From contig CAMWVE010000026.1 in the NCBI GenBank assembly GCA_947177685.1, positions 1 through 42,790 on the forward strand: a DNA stretch of 42,790 nucleotides. Direction: 5' to 3'. The stretch is from an uncultured Porphyromonadaceae bacterium (GTDB lineage Bacteria; Bacteroidota; Bacteroidia; Bacteroidales; Muribaculaceae). The translations under genes and the position numbers were made by a program. Positions 32,848 through 42,658 of this stretch are shown here, piece after piece. Under the pieces are notes generated by a model that saw only the letters and a list, made by a program, of their open reading frames with translations, did no database searches and had not been told where the DNA came from. Positions within the stretch are counted from its first letter, which is position 1, and each line of letters begins with the position of its first letter.

Positions 32848-35409
32848 TTATTCTCCCGGTTCTTCATCATGCCATTCCTCTTCAGGAGTTTCACCCTCGG
32901 TGTCATCCTCCGGAGTCATGGGCAGCTCGTCCTGCTGCGATTCAATGGTTTCGGCTTCTGCCTCATCGTCTGCCTCAACACAGCAAACCGATGCTATTTC
33001 ATCGTTTCGTTTGTCAAGATTGATAAGGCGCACACCCTGAGTGGCACGTCCCATCACGCGCAGGTCTGCCACATGCAGGCGCAGTGTGATGCCGCTCTTG
33101 TTGATGATGACGAGGTCATTGCCGTCATTGACACTGAGCAGAGCCACCAGATGACCTGTGCGGTCAGTGACATTCATGGTCTTGACTCCCTTGCCGCCAC
33201 GGTTTGTCACGCGGTAATCGTCGACATAGGAGCGCTTTCCGTAGCCCTTTTCAGAGATGTTCATTACGGTGTTCTCCGATCCGGGTTCCATGCAAACCAT
33301 TCCCACTACGGCGTCGTTCTCATCATCGAGTTTCATGCCGCGAACACCGGCTGAAACGCGACCCATCTGGCGTACAGCGCTTTCGTGGAAGCGGATGGCA
33401 CGTCCGTTGCGGTTAGCCATCAGTATCTCTGAATTTCCATCGGTCAGATCCACAGCTATCACCTGATCACCCTCATGGATAATGATTGCTTTCTTGCCTT
33501 TCACATTCACGCGGGCATACTCGGTCAGAGCGGTTTTCTTGATGACACCTTCACGGGTTGCGAACACCAGATTGTGAGTCCGTGTGAATTCCTCATCGTC
33601 GAGTTGCTTGCATCGGATAACGGCATTGACGGTGTCGCCAGCCTCTATGTTGAGCAGATTCTGAATTGCACGACCCTTGGAGTTCTTGCCGAATTCAGGC
33701 AGCTCGTAAACCTTCATTTTGTAAACCATGCCGCGCTGGGTGAAGAACAGCAGGTCGTTGTGCATCGATGCGGGGTAGATATATTCAATGAAATCTTCCT
33801 CACGGGTGTTGCTGCCTCGCGATCCCACGCCGCCGCGGTTCTGAGCGCGGAATTCAGCAAGGGGAGTGCGTTTGATGTAGCCCATGTGCGAAAGGGTTAT
33901 GATCATTTCATCGTCAGCGTAGAAGTCCATGGCGTTGAAATCGCCTGCCGTATAGTCAATGTCGGTGCGGCGGGTGTCACCATATTTGTCACGGATTTCT
34001 TCCAGTTCGGCGCGGATTACCGCACGACAAACTGCCTCGTTGTTCAGAATTTCCTCCAGTCGTGCTATCTGCAGCATCACCTCTTCGTAAGCCTGATGCA
34101 GCTTATCCTGCTCCAGTCCGGTGAGCTGTTTGAGTCGCATGTCAACGATGGCACCGGTCTGTATGTCATCCAGACCGAAACGTTCGCTCAGTCGCTGACG
34201 AGCCTCCTCGGTGTTTTCCGAACCGCGGATGATGGCTATAACTTCATCGATGTTCTGTGAGGCTATGATCAGACCCTGCAGTATGTGGGCACGCTCCTGA
34301 GCCTTACGCAGTTCGAAACGTGTGCGGCGGATAACCACCTCATGGCGATGGTCAAGGAAGCTCTGAATAAGTTGCTTGAGGTTCAGTGTCTTGGGACGTC
34401 CGTTAACCAGTGCCACATTATTTACACTGAACGATGACTGCATGGGAGTCATCTTGTAAAGCTTGTTCAGGACCACGTTGGCATTGGCATCGGTGCGCAG
34501 CTTGATTACAATACGCATGCCGTTGTAGTCGCTCTCGTCGTTGATGTCTGCAATGCCGTCGAGTCGCTTGTCGGTGACAAGTTCCGCAATATATTTAATG
34601 AGTTCAGCCTTGTTGACCCCGTAAGGGATTTCGTGAATGGCAATGACCTCATGGTCTTTCTCGGTTTCGATGTCAGCCTTGGCACGGATAACAATTCTGC
34701 CACGACCTGTCTCGTAAGCATCCTTCACGCCCTGATAGCCGTAGATGGTGCCACCGGTGGGGAAGTCCGGCGCTGTCACATACTTCATCAGTTCCGGAAT
34801 CTCCATTTCAGGATTCTCCAGCAGCGCTATACATCCGGCAATCGCCTCGGTCAGGTTGTGAGGGGGCATGTTGGTTGCCATTCCCACGGCTATACCTGAA
34901 GCACCGTTGACCAGCAGGTTGGGGAAACGTGTCGGCAACACTACCGGCTCGCGGCGCGAGTTGTCATAGTTAGGCTGAAAGTCAACAGTGTCGCTATCTA
35001 TGTCGCTAAGCATCTCCTCGCCAATCTTCTCCAGTCGTACCTCAGTGTAACGCATGGCGGCAGGTGAGTCACCGTCGACCGAACCGAAGTTGCCGTGACC
35101 GTCGACCAGCGTGTAGCGCAATGCCCATGGCTGAGCCAGACGAACCACCGTGCCGTAGATCGACGAGTCGCCGTGGGGGTGATACTTACCCATCACTTCA
35201 CCCACGCAGTTAGCTGACTTCTTGTGTGGTTTATCCGATGTGTTTCCCATTTCGTTCATACCGAACAGCACTCGGCGATGAACAGGTTTCAGTCCGTCGC
35301 GGACATCAGGCAACGCACGCGAAACAATAACCGACATCGAATAGTCGATGTATGCCGATTTCATTTCGCTCTCAATATTAATCTTTATGATTTTATCGTC
35401 CTCAAGCAT
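32848..35409 (-). CDS. gyrA: DNA gyrase subunit A
   Basis: Type II topoisomerase subunit that cuts and rejoins DNA and, with GyrB, introduces negative supercoils; 853 residues. The catalytic tyrosine is Tyr121 in [10 protein letters not shown]. The quinolone region has Ser82 at the E. coli Ser83 position and Gly86 at the Asp87 position. The GyrA box that separates gyrase from topoisomerase IV is recognisable as QNRGGVG (523-529), and beta-pinwheel blades follow. The C-terminal 40 residues are very acidic (EADDEAEAE, then [11 protein letters not shown]). A promoter element lies 93 bases upstream. Confidence 0.97.
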   Translation of the reverse strand: MLEDDKIIKINIESEMKSAYIDYSMSVIVSRALPDVRDGLKPVHRRVLFGMNEMGNTSDKPHKKSANCVGEVMGKYHPHGDSSIYGTVVRLAQPWALRYTLVDGHGNFGSVDGDSPAAMRYTEVRLEKIGEEMLSDIDSDTVDFQPNYDNSRREPVVLPTRFPNLLVNGASGIAVGMATNMPPHNLTEAIAGCIALLENPEMEIPELMKYVTAPDFPTGGTIYGYQGVKDAYETGRGRIVIRAKADIETEKDHEVIAIHEIPYGVNKAELIKYIAELVTDKRLDGIADINDESDYNGMRIVIKLRTDANANVVLNKLYKMTPMQSSFSVNNVALVNGRPKTLNLKQLIQSFLDHRHEVVIRRTRFELRKAQERAHILQGLIIASQNIDEVIAIIRGSENTEEARQRLSERFGLDDIQTGAIVDMRLKQLTGLEQDKLHQAYEEVMLQIARLEEILNNEAVCRAVIRAELEEIRDKYGDTRRTDIDYTAGDFNAMDFYADDEMIITLSHMGYIKRTPLAEFRAQNRGGVGSRGSNTREEDFIEYIYPASMHNDLLFFTQRGMVYKMKVYELPEFGKNSKGRAIQNLLNIEAGDTVNAVIRCKQLDDEEFTRTHNLVFATREGVIKKTALTEYARVNVKGKKAIIIHEGDQVIAVDLTDGNSEILMANRNGRAIRFHESAVRQMGRVSAGVRGMKLDDENDAVVGMVCMEPGSENTVMNISEKGYGKRSYVDDYRVTNRGGKGVKTMNVTDRTGHLVALLSVNDGNDLVIINKSGITLRLHVADLRVMGRATQGVRLINLDKRNDEIASVCCVEADDEAEAETIESQQDELPMTPEDDTEGETPEEEWHDEEPGE

Positions 35410-35502
35410 TTGAATATGATATGTTGTTTATCTGTTTCATTACCGTTCTGTGGCTTTACGTTACGTTAAACCATAGTTAGAACCATAATGTTAATTATTC
35501 AA

Positions 35503-35510
35503 CAAAGGTA
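35503..35510 (-). promoter_or_regulatory. gyrA -7 promoter element
   Basis: On the minus strand the bases read TACCTTTG, a full match to TAnnTTTG, 93 bases upstream of the gyrA start. The expected -33 TTG is not visible at 19-21 bases. The leader would be close to 90 bases. The rest of the 293-base gap between gyrA and clpC is AT-rich. Confidence 0.6.
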
Positions 35511-35542
35511 CGAAAATTTTCGGATATATGGAGATTTTTTAT

Positions 35543-35550
35543 TAATTTTG
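35543..35550 (+). promoter_or_regulatory. Possible clpC -7 element (TAATTTTG)
   Basis: TAATTTTG matches TAnnTTTG on the plus strand, about 150 bases before clpC. No -33 TTTG is visible at the right distance. It could be a housekeeping promoter in addition to the sigma-54-like one downstream. Confidence 0.4.
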
Positions 35551-35608
35551 TATCAGCAGGCAAAAAAAAATTCTGTCTACACAGATTTTAACCACTGCCA
35601 GACCAAGT

Positions 35609-35625
35609 TTGGCACAGTTATTGCA
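35609..35625 (+). promoter_or_regulatory. Sigma-54 type -24/-12 promoter of clpC
   Basis: TTGGCACAGTTATTGCA matches the sigma-54 consensus TTGGCACG-N4-TTGCA at all but one base, with the GG and GC dinucleotides exactly 12 bases apart. Transcription would begin near 35635, giving a leader of about 67 bases that contains a small CCCG/CGGG hairpin (35664-35675). An enhancer-binding protein would be needed; no such gene or site is identified in the window. Confidence 0.6.
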
Positions 35626-35702
35626 ACATATAACCATTGATATTCTTTATTGCAAAACAGCGCCCCGCCTGCGGGACTAATTAACATAAACAGCAAACAC
35701 AC

Positions 35703-38264
35703 ATGGATACCACTTACTCCAAAGAACTAAAACTCGTCCTTGACCGAAGCCGCCGTGAAGCTCTGCGCCTTTACAACAGCGTGATCACGCCAGCTCACCT
35801 GCTTCTCGCAATCCTCACGGACACTCACGGTAAAGGAGTACAGATCATGGAACACACCGCCCCTGAGGCGTCACTGTTCAACCTCCGTCAGCAGCTCGCC
35901 GAATCGCTCGCCGCGAAGGAACGCTCGTCAGCGGAGATTACCGTCAGCGACCTTTCAAACCGAATAATCAAACTCAGTGTTCTGGAAGCCAGAATACTGA
36001 AAAAGAATGTGGTTGATGTGGAGCACCTCCTGCTCGCCATTTTCCATAACGCCGAGGTTCAGTCAATGGACTTCATGGCTCCGTTCATTCAAGCCGGTCT
36101 GACCTACGAATCGCTGCTTCAGTACATATCGGCTTCACCTTCGGCGGAAATAGGATCGAACTCCACTGACCGCAATGAGCCGGAGGACGCCTACGGCGAT
36201 GACGAAGAGGAAGGTGAAGCATCTGAACCTGAATATCAGAACGTCGGCAAGGCTGCCGGCGGGTCATCGGACACCCCTACCCTCGATAAATACGGTCACG
36301 ACATGACCAAAGCCGCGGAAGAAGGCAGAATCGACCCTATCATAGGTCGTGAAACCGAAATAGAACGACTCGCCCAGATTCTGTCGCGCCGAAAAAAGAA
36401 TAATCCCGTGCTTATCGGTGAACCGGGCGTGGGTAAATCTGCCATTGTGGAAGGTCTCGCCCTCAGAATAGTTCAGCGAAAAGTGTCACGCATTCTTTTC
36501 GACAAACGCGTGATCTCGCTCGACATGGCTTCGCTGGTAGCAGGCACAAAATATCGCGGACAGTTTGAGGAACGTCTCAAAGCTGTTCTCAATGAGCTTG
36601 CAAAAAACCGGAACATAATCCTGTTCATCGATGAGCTCCACACCATTGTCGGAGCCGGCAACGCTGCCGGTACAATGGACGCTGCCAACCTGCTCAAACC
36701 GGCGCTGGCGCGTGGCGAAGTGCAATGCATCGGCGCTACCACTCACGATGAATACCGCAAAAACATCGAAAAGGATGGTGCGCTTGAACGCCGTTTCCAA
36801 AAAGTAACCGTGGAGCCTACATCTGCCGAGGAAACACTCACTATCCTCAATAACATCAAGGATAAGTATGAGCAGCACCACAACGTCAACTACACCGACG
36901 AAGCCATTGAGGCTTGCGTGACTCTCACCGGACGTTACATCTCGGACCGCAACTACCCCGACAAGGCTATCGACGCACTCGACGAAGCGGGTGCCCGCGC
37001 TCACATCACCAACATTCCGGTTCCTGAAGAGATTGAGAACCTCGAACAGCAGGTGGCTCAGACCTCAGCCCAGAAGCTCAAGGCGGCTCAGGAACAGAAT
37101 TTTGAAAGCGCGGCAGCATTCCGCGACAAGGAGCAGAAGCTGAAACAGCAGCTCGAACATGCCAAACGCGACTGGGAACAGCAGATGTCGCTCCACCGCG
37201 AAACCGTTGATCAGGAACGTGTAGCCGAGGTTGTCGCCATGATGACCGGTGTGCCCGTGCAGCGCATCGCTAAAGCAGAAGGGAGCCGACTGCGCGAGAT
37301 GACTCCGGCGTTGAAAACACGCATCATCGGTCAGGACAGCGCCATTGAAAAAACCGTCAAGGCTATCCACCGTAACCGACTCGGGTTGAAAGATCCCAAC
37401 AAACCTATCGGAACATTCCTGTTCCTCGGTCCTACCGGTGTAGGAAAGACCCACCTCGCCAAACAGCTTGCCGAGTATCTTTTTGATACCTCGGACTCTC
37501 TGATACGCATAGACATGAGCGAATACATGGAAAAATTCACCGTGTCGCGACTCGTCGGAGCGCCTCCGGGATATGTTGGATATGAGGAAGGCGGTCAGCT
37601 CACCGAGGCTGTGCGACGTCGCCCCTACTCCGTCGTTCTGCTCGATGAGATTGAAAAAGCGCACCCCGACGTGTTCAATCTGCTTCTGCAGGTAATGGAC
37701 GAAGGTCGACTCACCGACTCGCTCGGCAGAAGAGTTGACTTCAAGAACACTCTCATTATCATGACATCGAACATTGGCACACGTCAGCTTAAGGATTTTG
37801 GTTCGGGAGTCGGGTTCAACACACCGGCAGCCAATGACACCACCCACTCTCATTCGGTGCTCCAGAAAGCGCTCAACAAAGCTTTCGCACCTGAGTTCCT
37901 CAACCGCATCGATGACATAATCATGTTCGACCAGCTCGACAAAGATGCCATCTACAAAATCATCGATATTGAACTGAGCGGATTCTACCGTCGTATCAAA
38001 TCACTCGGATATGACCTTACGCTGACCGATGCGGCGAAAAACTTCATTGCAGAAAAAGGCTATGACATCCAGTTCGGTGCCCGTCCGCTGAAACGCGCCA
38101 TTCAGAAATATCTGGAAGATGAACTCGCCGAACTTATCCTCGACGCCAAACTGCTGCCCGGCGACACCATAGTTGCCGATCTTGACACCGACAAACAGAA
38201 GCTGACCACTCTTATCCGCCACATAACTCCTGCTGATGAGACGTCTGAAAACCAAGCCAACTAA
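35703..38264 (+). CDS. clpC: ClpC-type AAA+ unfoldase of the Clp protease
   Basis: Hexameric ATP-driven unfoldase that feeds ClpP; 853 residues. The N domain (1-145) with two Clp-N repeats is followed by an acidic linker (about 155-180). AAA1 has Walker A GEPGVGKS (239-246) and Walker B with Asp310-Glu311. A short coiled middle region (about 445-500) with a UVR-like element ([14 protein letters not shown]) marks ClpC, not ClpB, which would have a longer one. AAA2 has GPTGVGKT (576-583) and LLDEIEKAH. The ClpP-binding tripeptide VGF is at 703-705. It is a monocistronic gene followed by a terminator. Confidence 0.95.
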   Translation: MDTTYSKELKLVLDRSRREALRLYNSVITPAHLLLAILTDTHGKGVQIMEHTAPEASLFNLRQQLAESLAAKERSSAEITVSDLSNRIIKLSVLEARILKKNVVDVEHLLLAIFHNAEVQSMDFMAPFIQAGLTYESLLQYISASPSAEIGSNSTDRNEPEDAYGDDEEEGEASEPEYQNVGKAAGGSSDTPTLDKYGHDMTKAAEEGRIDPIIGRETEIERLAQILSRRKKNNPVLIGEPGVGKSAIVEGLALRIVQRKVSRILFDKRVISLDMASLVAGTKYRGQFEERLKAVLNELAKNRNIILFIDELHTIVGAGNAAGTMDAANLLKPALARGEVQCIGATTHDEYRKNIEKDGALERRFQKVTVEPTSAEETLTILNNIKDKYEQHHNVNYTDEAIEACVTLTGRYISDRNYPDKAIDALDEAGARAHITNIPVPEEIENLEQQVAQTSAQKLKAAQEQNFESAAAFRDKEQKLKQQLEHAKRDWEQQMSLHRETVDQERVAEVVAMMTGVPVQRIAKAEGSRLREMTPALKTRIIGQDSAIEKTVKAIHRNRLGLKDPNKPIGTFLFLGPTGVGKTHLAKQLAEYLFDTSDSLIRIDMSEYMEKFTVSRLVGAPPGYVGYEEGGQLTEAVRRRPYSVVLLDEIEKAHPDVFNLLLQVMDEGRLTDSLGRRVDFKNTLIIMTSNIGTRQLKDFGSGVGFNTPAANDTTHSHSVLQKALNKAFAPEFLNRIDDIIMFDQLDKDAIYKIIDIELSGFYRRIKSLGYDLTLTDAAKNFIAEKGYDIQFGARPLKRAIQKYLEDELAELILDAKLLPGDTIVADLDTDKQKLTTLIRHITPADETSENQAN

Positions 38265-38288
38265 CTAATTGAATATCATCTGATTCCG

Positions 38289-38324
38289 GTCATGCCCAAC
38301 CTCGGTTAGGCATGACTTCTTTTA
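38289..38324 (+). terminator. Terminator after clpC
   Basis: GTCATGCC (38289-38296) pairs with GGCATGAC (38309-38316); an inner AAC/GTT extends the stem. The following bases TTCTTTTA are T-rich. It lies 24 bases after the clpC stop. Confidence 0.75.
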
Positions 38325-38443
38325 TAGTGTGGGATAGGTAGCCTGAATAACACATCGTTAATTTTTTATTAAGCATTTGCAGGTTACAAACATCGATTTT
38401 ACACCATTTTTCAAGACTTCTTTACGATTTCATGGAAAAAAAA

Positions 38444-38476
38444 TTGCCGATAATTCGGAATTTATAAATAACTTTG
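38444..38476 (+). promoter_or_regulatory. Promoter of the large secreted protein
   Basis: TAACTTTG at 38469-38476 is a full -7 match; TTG at 38444-38446 is a possible -33 element, but its 22-base spacing is slightly long. The start would be near 38482, with a 50-base leader. The AT-rich stretch 38325-38443 holds nothing else that I can recognise. Confidence 0.6.
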
Positions 38477-38531
38477 TAAACTTAACCCGAAAACATAAAC
38501 CATCATATTAATCATAAAACAAATTTCTAAG

Positions 38532-41500
38532 ATGAAGAAGTTTTTTCTATTTGCCTTGACCCTGTCAGCAGTGCTCATCGGAAGTGCCACACTTCCTGAA
38601 CGCACCATCGACAGTTCGCGTCAAATCAAAAAGACTCTCAGCCACGACACTGAACGCATCGAACGACAGAGATCACGTCAGCGTGCAGCGGAGGCTCAAT
38701 CGGAAACAGCTCTTTCCGTTCCATTTCTCCACACTTTGGGTAAAAACACCGAAGTAAATGATTACCTCGTTATCGATGCCAACAGCGACACCAGAACATG
38801 GAAACCGGGCGGTTACACCGCCTACTCGGTCTGCATGGCTCCTAACACCGATAACATTGAAACTGCCGACGACTGGTTGATTTCGCCCGCAGTTCACCTT
38901 GAGGCTGGTAAATACTACACCGTGTCATACGAAGAGGATATGACACTCAACAAAATCGAGGACAAACTGGGTCTCTATGCCGGCACCGAACGCTCGGCTG
39001 AAGGAATGACCATGCCGGTTATTCCCGAACATGCCTACGGCTACACCAACAAGGTGTTCACCAAGAAAGAAGCTCAGTTCACAGTTCCCGAAACAGGCAG
39101 CTACTATTTCGGTTTCCACTGTACTTCGGAACGGACAAAATCAGGTACACCCAAAATCTGTAATTTCGCTATCGACATTTGCGAAGTGCCAATTATTGTA
39201 CCTGAAAAATTCGTTGAAGTTCCCTTCAAGCACACCCTTGGAAAGAACACCGAAGTCGCTGATTACATTGTTATTGACGCCGACAACGACACTCGCACTT
39301 GGAAGCCCGGCGGCTTCACCGGCTACTCGGTTTGCATGAAACCCCTTGAAGGCGAGTCAAACAATGACTGGTTGATTTCAATTCCCGTACACCTGATGCC
39401 CGGTGTGAACTACTCCCTTTCCTATGAGGAAGGCTTCACGCTCTCAAGCGGCAAAGAGGATTTGATAGGCATTTACATGGGAACTGAACCCACCGTGGAA
39501 TCGCTGACAACCGCTGTTGTTCCGGTCCACGCGGTTACTGTCAGAGACTTTACTGAAAAGAAAACTGATTTCAGTGTGCCTGCCGAAGGCTATTATTACT
39601 TCGGGTTCCACTGTACATCGGAAACCGCCAAATCCGGTAACCTCAAACTCTGTAACTTCGCCATCAAGGAAAGCACCGAGGAAATCGTACCCCCGGCTGC
39701 CGGTAAACTCGAAGTGATACCCGCTCCTCTCGGCGAGCTGAAAGCCACCGTCAAATACACTGCACCAACACTTAATATAAAAGGTGAGAACCTCAGCACC
39801 ATCACCAAAGTTGTAGTGACGACAAACTGGGCATTCCCCACTGAATTCACTGAAGTGGTTCCGGGCGCTGAATACACCTTCGAGACTACTGATGTCTACG
39901 CCAACGCATACAACCGCTTCGAGGCTATAGCCTACGTTGGAGATGTTGCAGGCGAATCAACCCTGATTAAAGACATGCTGATCGGTCCTGACAACCCCCT
40001 CCCCCCCACCAACGTCAAAGCAGTTCTCTCCGATGACTTCAAGACCGTTACCCTCACATGGGACCCCGTAGGTTCTGTGGGTGAAAAGGGCGGTTATGTC
40101 GACACATCAAAAATCACATATTACGTATTCGATGCTTTTGGATCATACTATGATCCCGCTCTTGTGGAAACAACTGAAACTACTGTTACCTTCGACTATT
40201 CCGACGTTGAAGAACAGGATTTCATGGCATATCAGGTTACAGCCGGCGTCGACCAGCAATATTACTCACTTGATGCAAGCTCAAACATAGTGGTAATCGG
40301 TCAGCCCGAAAAACTCCCCTTCCACGAAAGTTTTGCTAACGCCCGCTATTCACATGTTTGGGTAGTTGACCCCGAAAGCAACGGTCAGGTAATGCAGGGC
40401 ACAATCTATGACAATGAACTGCAGACCAACACCGATGCCGATGAAGGCGTAGCACCTGAATATCTCAATTCCCACGACGCCGATAACGGTTTCTACCTCT
40501 TTATGCCCGTGGACATCAACTCAACCTACGGATTCTATTCGGCGAAAATCAGTATCAAGGATGCCGCAAAACCGGTGTTTGAATTCTGGTATCAGGGCAA
40601 AGGCAGCGTCCTCGAAGCCAAACTCGGTGTTGACGGCGGCGATATGGAAGTAATCCACTCCATCGATCTCAAAGAAAACTCCACCGACGACTGGACTCTG
40701 GCACGTATCGACCTGTCGCCCTACAAATCAGCCAACTACATCCAGATTGGTGTTATGCTCCGCGCAATCCACAACACCGATGAAAACATCTGGAGCGTGC
40801 CGTTTGATAACATGCGCGTGATTGATCTCAAAGATGAAGCCATCCGCATTTCAACATCTTCAATTCCCGATGAAGTTGCTGCCGGAAAGGATATTCCCCT
40901 AAGCTTCACAATTGAAAACATAGGTCTTAACCAACTCAAAGAAGCGAATCTTTCGGTAAACGTTGATGGCGAAGATCTGGAGCCCGTTGCCCTTGGCGAC
41001 CTCGCTCCCGGTAAAATCGCCACCGCAGAAGCTGTCATCCCGACATCGCTTCTCTCCGAGGACAAAGTTGAAATTGTGGCATCAGCCAAAATCAACAACG
41101 CCGACGAAGGTATCAAAACCGATAAGACTGTCAACATCAAGTTCCCCATCTTCCCCATGCCTACCGAACTGCAGGGCAAAGCATCAGCTGAAAACAAGCA
41201 TGTAGCACTCAGCTGGGCGGCTCCTGACTTCGAAGAACTCACCAAAGCCAAAGCTGTAAATGAGGACTTTGAAAACCCCGAATACGAAGCCTTCACATAT
41301 TCCGACTTCGCCGGATTCACCTTCGTTGACATGGACGGTGGAGATAACTACACCTTCCTTGATGACATCAATAACCCCTATCGCAGCTACCCCATGGCAT
41401 ATCAGCTCTTCTCACCCCAGCTGGCAGGTGTACCCGAAAGCAAATTGCCCGATTGTCCCACACATAGTGGCAATTCAATGCTCGTGGCATGGTCAACTGA

Positions 41501-42227
41501 CGGTCAGAACGCAAACCTCCTCATCTCGCCCGAACTCACAGGAGCACGGCAAACCATTACCTTCTGGGCACGCGGATTCACAATCGCCGGAGGCTTGAAC
41601 GAAACCTTCTCCTTCTGGGTATCAGACACCGACACAAACGTCAAGTCATTCACCCAGATCAAAGATTTCGATAACTACAATGCCAGCCTGTTGGTACCCG
41701 AAGAATGGACAGAATTCCACATCACCGTTCCCGAAGGCACAAAATACTTCGGTATCCTCCACGACGCGTATGACTCCTACGCCCTCTTCCTTGACGACAT
41801 CAGCTTTGAAGCGGCAGGAATCCTCCCCATCGACACCGAACTCATCGGCTACAATGTTCATGTCGACGGTAAACACCACGCAGCCGTTCAGGAAGCCGCA
41901 CACATCCACACTCCCGAAGCCGATGGCACATACGAGTATCGCCTCACAGCCGTTTATAACCATGGCGAATCGCGAGCAACAGCGCCCGTCAGCGTAGAAT
42001 TTGACTCAACGCAAAGTGGAATTGCCGAAATAGCCGATGACCTCACCATCGAATGTCACAACCACATTCTCACCGTCATTGCAGCCGAAGGCACTCCCAT
42101 CACCGTCATTGACCTCTCAGGACGCATCATTGCTACCGCAGAATCCACCCTCACCACACCGGTGAACGCAAACGGCATAATCTTCGTAACCGCAGGAACC
42201 CACACCGTAAAGGTAACCGTCAAATAA
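38532..42227 (+). CDS. Large modular secreted protein, choice-of-anchor J and Fn3-like domains
   Basis: Predicted cell-surface or secreted protein of 1231 residues. A signal peptide (about 1-20) is followed by a basic, coiled segment (25-55). Two tandem, clearly homologous modules (63-217 and 230-378) share the HTLGKNTEV, DTRTWKPGG and YYFGFHCTSE motifs and look like cleaved-adhesin/choice-of-anchor J jelly rolls. Fn3-like regions (about 490-590 and 875-910), another jelly roll (594-765), a CARDB-like domain (770-870) and a last J-like module (911-1095) follow. The C-terminal 70 residues (PITVIDLSGRII, then HTVKVTVK) resemble a type IX secretion sorting domain. No catalytic motif is seen; adhesion or glycan/protein binding is inferred. 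Confidence 0.75.
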   Translation: MKKFFLFALTLSAVLIGSATLPERTIDSSRQIKKTLSHDTERIERQRSRQRAAEAQSETALSVPFLHTLGKNTEVNDYLVIDANSDTRTWKPGGYTAYSVCMAPNTDNIETADDWLISPAVHLEAGKYYTVSYEEDMTLNKIEDKLGLYAGTERSAEGMTMPVIPEHAYGYTNKVFTKKEAQFTVPETGSYYFGFHCTSERTKSGTPKICNFAIDICEVPIIVPEKFVEVPFKHTLGKNTEVADYIVIDADNDTRTWKPGGFTGYSVCMKPLEGESNNDWLISIPVHLMPGVNYSLSYEEGFTLSSGKEDLIGIYMGTEPTVESLTTAVVPVHAVTVRDFTEKKTDFSVPAEGYYYFGFHCTSETAKSGNLKLCNFAIKESTEEIVPPAAGKLEVIPAPLGELKATVKYTAPTLNIKGENLSTITKVVVTTNWAFPTEFTEVVPGAEYTFETTDVYANAYNRFEAIAYVGDVAGESTLIKDMLIGPDNPLPPTNVKAVLSDDFKTVTLTWDPVGSVGEKGGYVDTSKITYYVFDAFGSYYDPALVETTETTVTFDYSDVEEQDFMAYQVTAGVDQQYYSLDASSNIVVIGQPEKLPFHESFANARYSHVWVVDPESNGQVMQGTIYDNELQTNTDADEGVAPEYLNSHDADNGFYLFMPVDINSTYGFYSAKISIKDAAKPVFEFWYQGKGSVLEAKLGVDGGDMEVIHSIDLKENSTDDWTLARIDLSPYKSANYIQIGVMLRAIHNTDENIWSVPFDNMRVIDLKDEAIRISTSSIPDEVAAGKDIPLSFTIENIGLNQLKEANLSVNVDGEDLEPVALGDLAPGKIATAEAVIPTSLLSEDKVEIVASAKINNADEGIKTDKTVNIKFPIFPMPTELQGKASAENKHVALSWAAPDFEELTKAKAVNEDFENPEYEAFTYSDFAGFTFVDMDGGDNYTFLDDINNPYRSYPMAYQLFSPQLAGVPESKLPDCPTHSGNSMLVAWSTDGQNANLLISPELTGARQTITFWARGFTIAGGLNETFSFWVSDTDTNVKSFTQIKDFDNYNASLLVPEEWTEFHITVPEGTKYFGILHDAYDSYALFLDDISFEAAGILPIDTELIGYNVHVDGKHHAAVQEAAHIHTPEADGTYEYRLTAVYNHGESRATAPVSVEFDSTQSGIAEIADDLTIECHNHILTVIAAEGTPITVIDLSGRIIATAESTLTTPVNANGIIFVTAGTHTVKVTVK
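38718..39665 (+). repeat. Tandem duplicated module inside the large secreted protein
   Basis: Bases 38718-39182 and 39219-39665 encode the two N-terminal modules. Long blocks match between them, for example HTLGKNTEV, TRTWKPGG, YSVCM, DWLIS, SYEE, YYFGFHCTSE and CNFAI. The DNA differs at many third positions, so the duplication is not recent or has been under selection. Confidence 0.8.
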
Positions 42228-42260
42228 TCCGGCGTCAATTACGAACACCCCAAACCGACA

Positions 42261-42300
42261 AAGAGGGCGCATCAGAATACAAATTTTGATGCGCCCTCTT
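42261..42300 (+). terminator. Terminator after the large secreted protein
   Basis: A perfect 14-bp inverted repeat (AAGAGGGCGCATCA at 42261-42274, complement at 42287-42300) with a 12-base loop lies 33 bases after the stop. The following T-run is short, but the stem is very stable, and its A-rich 5' side and T-rich 3' side could work in both directions. Confidence 0.75.
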
Positions 42301-42351
42301 AACGTTTAACATAATGATTAAACCATCCTGATAAAAAAAACAAACAAAAAC

Positions 42352-42382
42352 TTGCACAATCAAAAAAAAACCTATAACTTTG
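42352..42382 (+). promoter_or_regulatory. tRNA-Lys promoter
   Basis: TTG (42352-42354), 20 bases, then TAACTTTG (42375-42382): an excellent Bacteroidetes -33/-7 promoter. Transcription would begin near 42388, about 30 bases before the first tRNA. Both tRNAs are probably made from it. Confidence 0.8.
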
Positions 42383-42419
42383 CAACGCTTTTCCGGAAAA
42401 CCACCGGAGAGCGCAAGGA

Positions 42420-42492
42420 GATTCGCTAGCTCAGCTGGTAGAGCACAACACTTTTAATGTTGGGGTCCTGGGTTCGAGCCCCAGGCGGATCA
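42420..42492 (+). tRNA. tRNA-Lys (anticodon UUU), copy 1
   Basis: A 73-base cloverleaf: acceptor GATTCGC/GCGGATC with one G-T pair, D arm GCTC/GAGC, anticodon arm CAACA/TGTTG with loop CTTTTAA (anticodon TTT), T arm CTGGG/CCCAG with loop TTCGAGC, and discriminator A. The CCA end is not encoded (CA follows). The anticodon reads lysine codons AAA and AAG. Confidence 0.97.
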
Positions 42493-42525
42493 CAAAAGGC
42501 GAAAGCCATCAGAACATCATCATCC

Positions 42526-42598
42526 GATTCGCTAGCTCAGCTGGTAGAGCACAACACTTTTAATGTTGGGGTCCTGGGTTCGAGCCCCAGGCGGATCA
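42526..42598 (+). tRNA. tRNA-Lys (anticodon UUU), copy 2
   Basis: Identical in all 73 bases to the first copy, after a 33-base spacer. The identity extends to the CAAAAGG following each gene (80 bases, 42420-42499 and 42526-42605), pointing to a recent duplication or gene conversion. There is no second promoter in the spacer. Both probably come from one precursor. Confidence 0.97.
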
Positions 42599-42622
42599 CA
42601 AAAGGGTTTATCAAACCGAAGC

Positions 42623-42658
42623 AAACCTCTGAAATCTACTGATTTTCAGAGGTTTTTT
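42623..42658 (+). terminator. Rho-independent terminator after the tRNA-Lys pair
   Basis: AAACCTCTGAAA (42623-42634) pairs with TTTCAGAGGTTT (42644-42655) across a 9-base loop and runs into a six-T tract (42653-42658). The remaining 132 bases to the window end contain no gene or signal that I can support. Confidence 0.9.

Noticed and set aside
33475-34260. 261-residue open frame on the + strand opposite gyrA
   Set aside because: It is a shadow of the well-supported gyrA frame, without a promoter, family motif or neighbour.
37065-37853. 262-residue open frame on the - strand opposite clpC
   Set aside because: It is antisense to the conserved second AAA+ module of clpC and has no recognisable domain.
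40736-41332. 198-residue Ser-rich open frame opposite the large secreted protein
   Set aside because: The Ser/Ala/Leu-rich composition is what antisense of this coding sequence gives; there is no start context or homology signal.
42457-42642. 61-residue open frame across the tRNA genes
   Set aside because: It consists of the two tRNA sequences translated and is not a protein gene.
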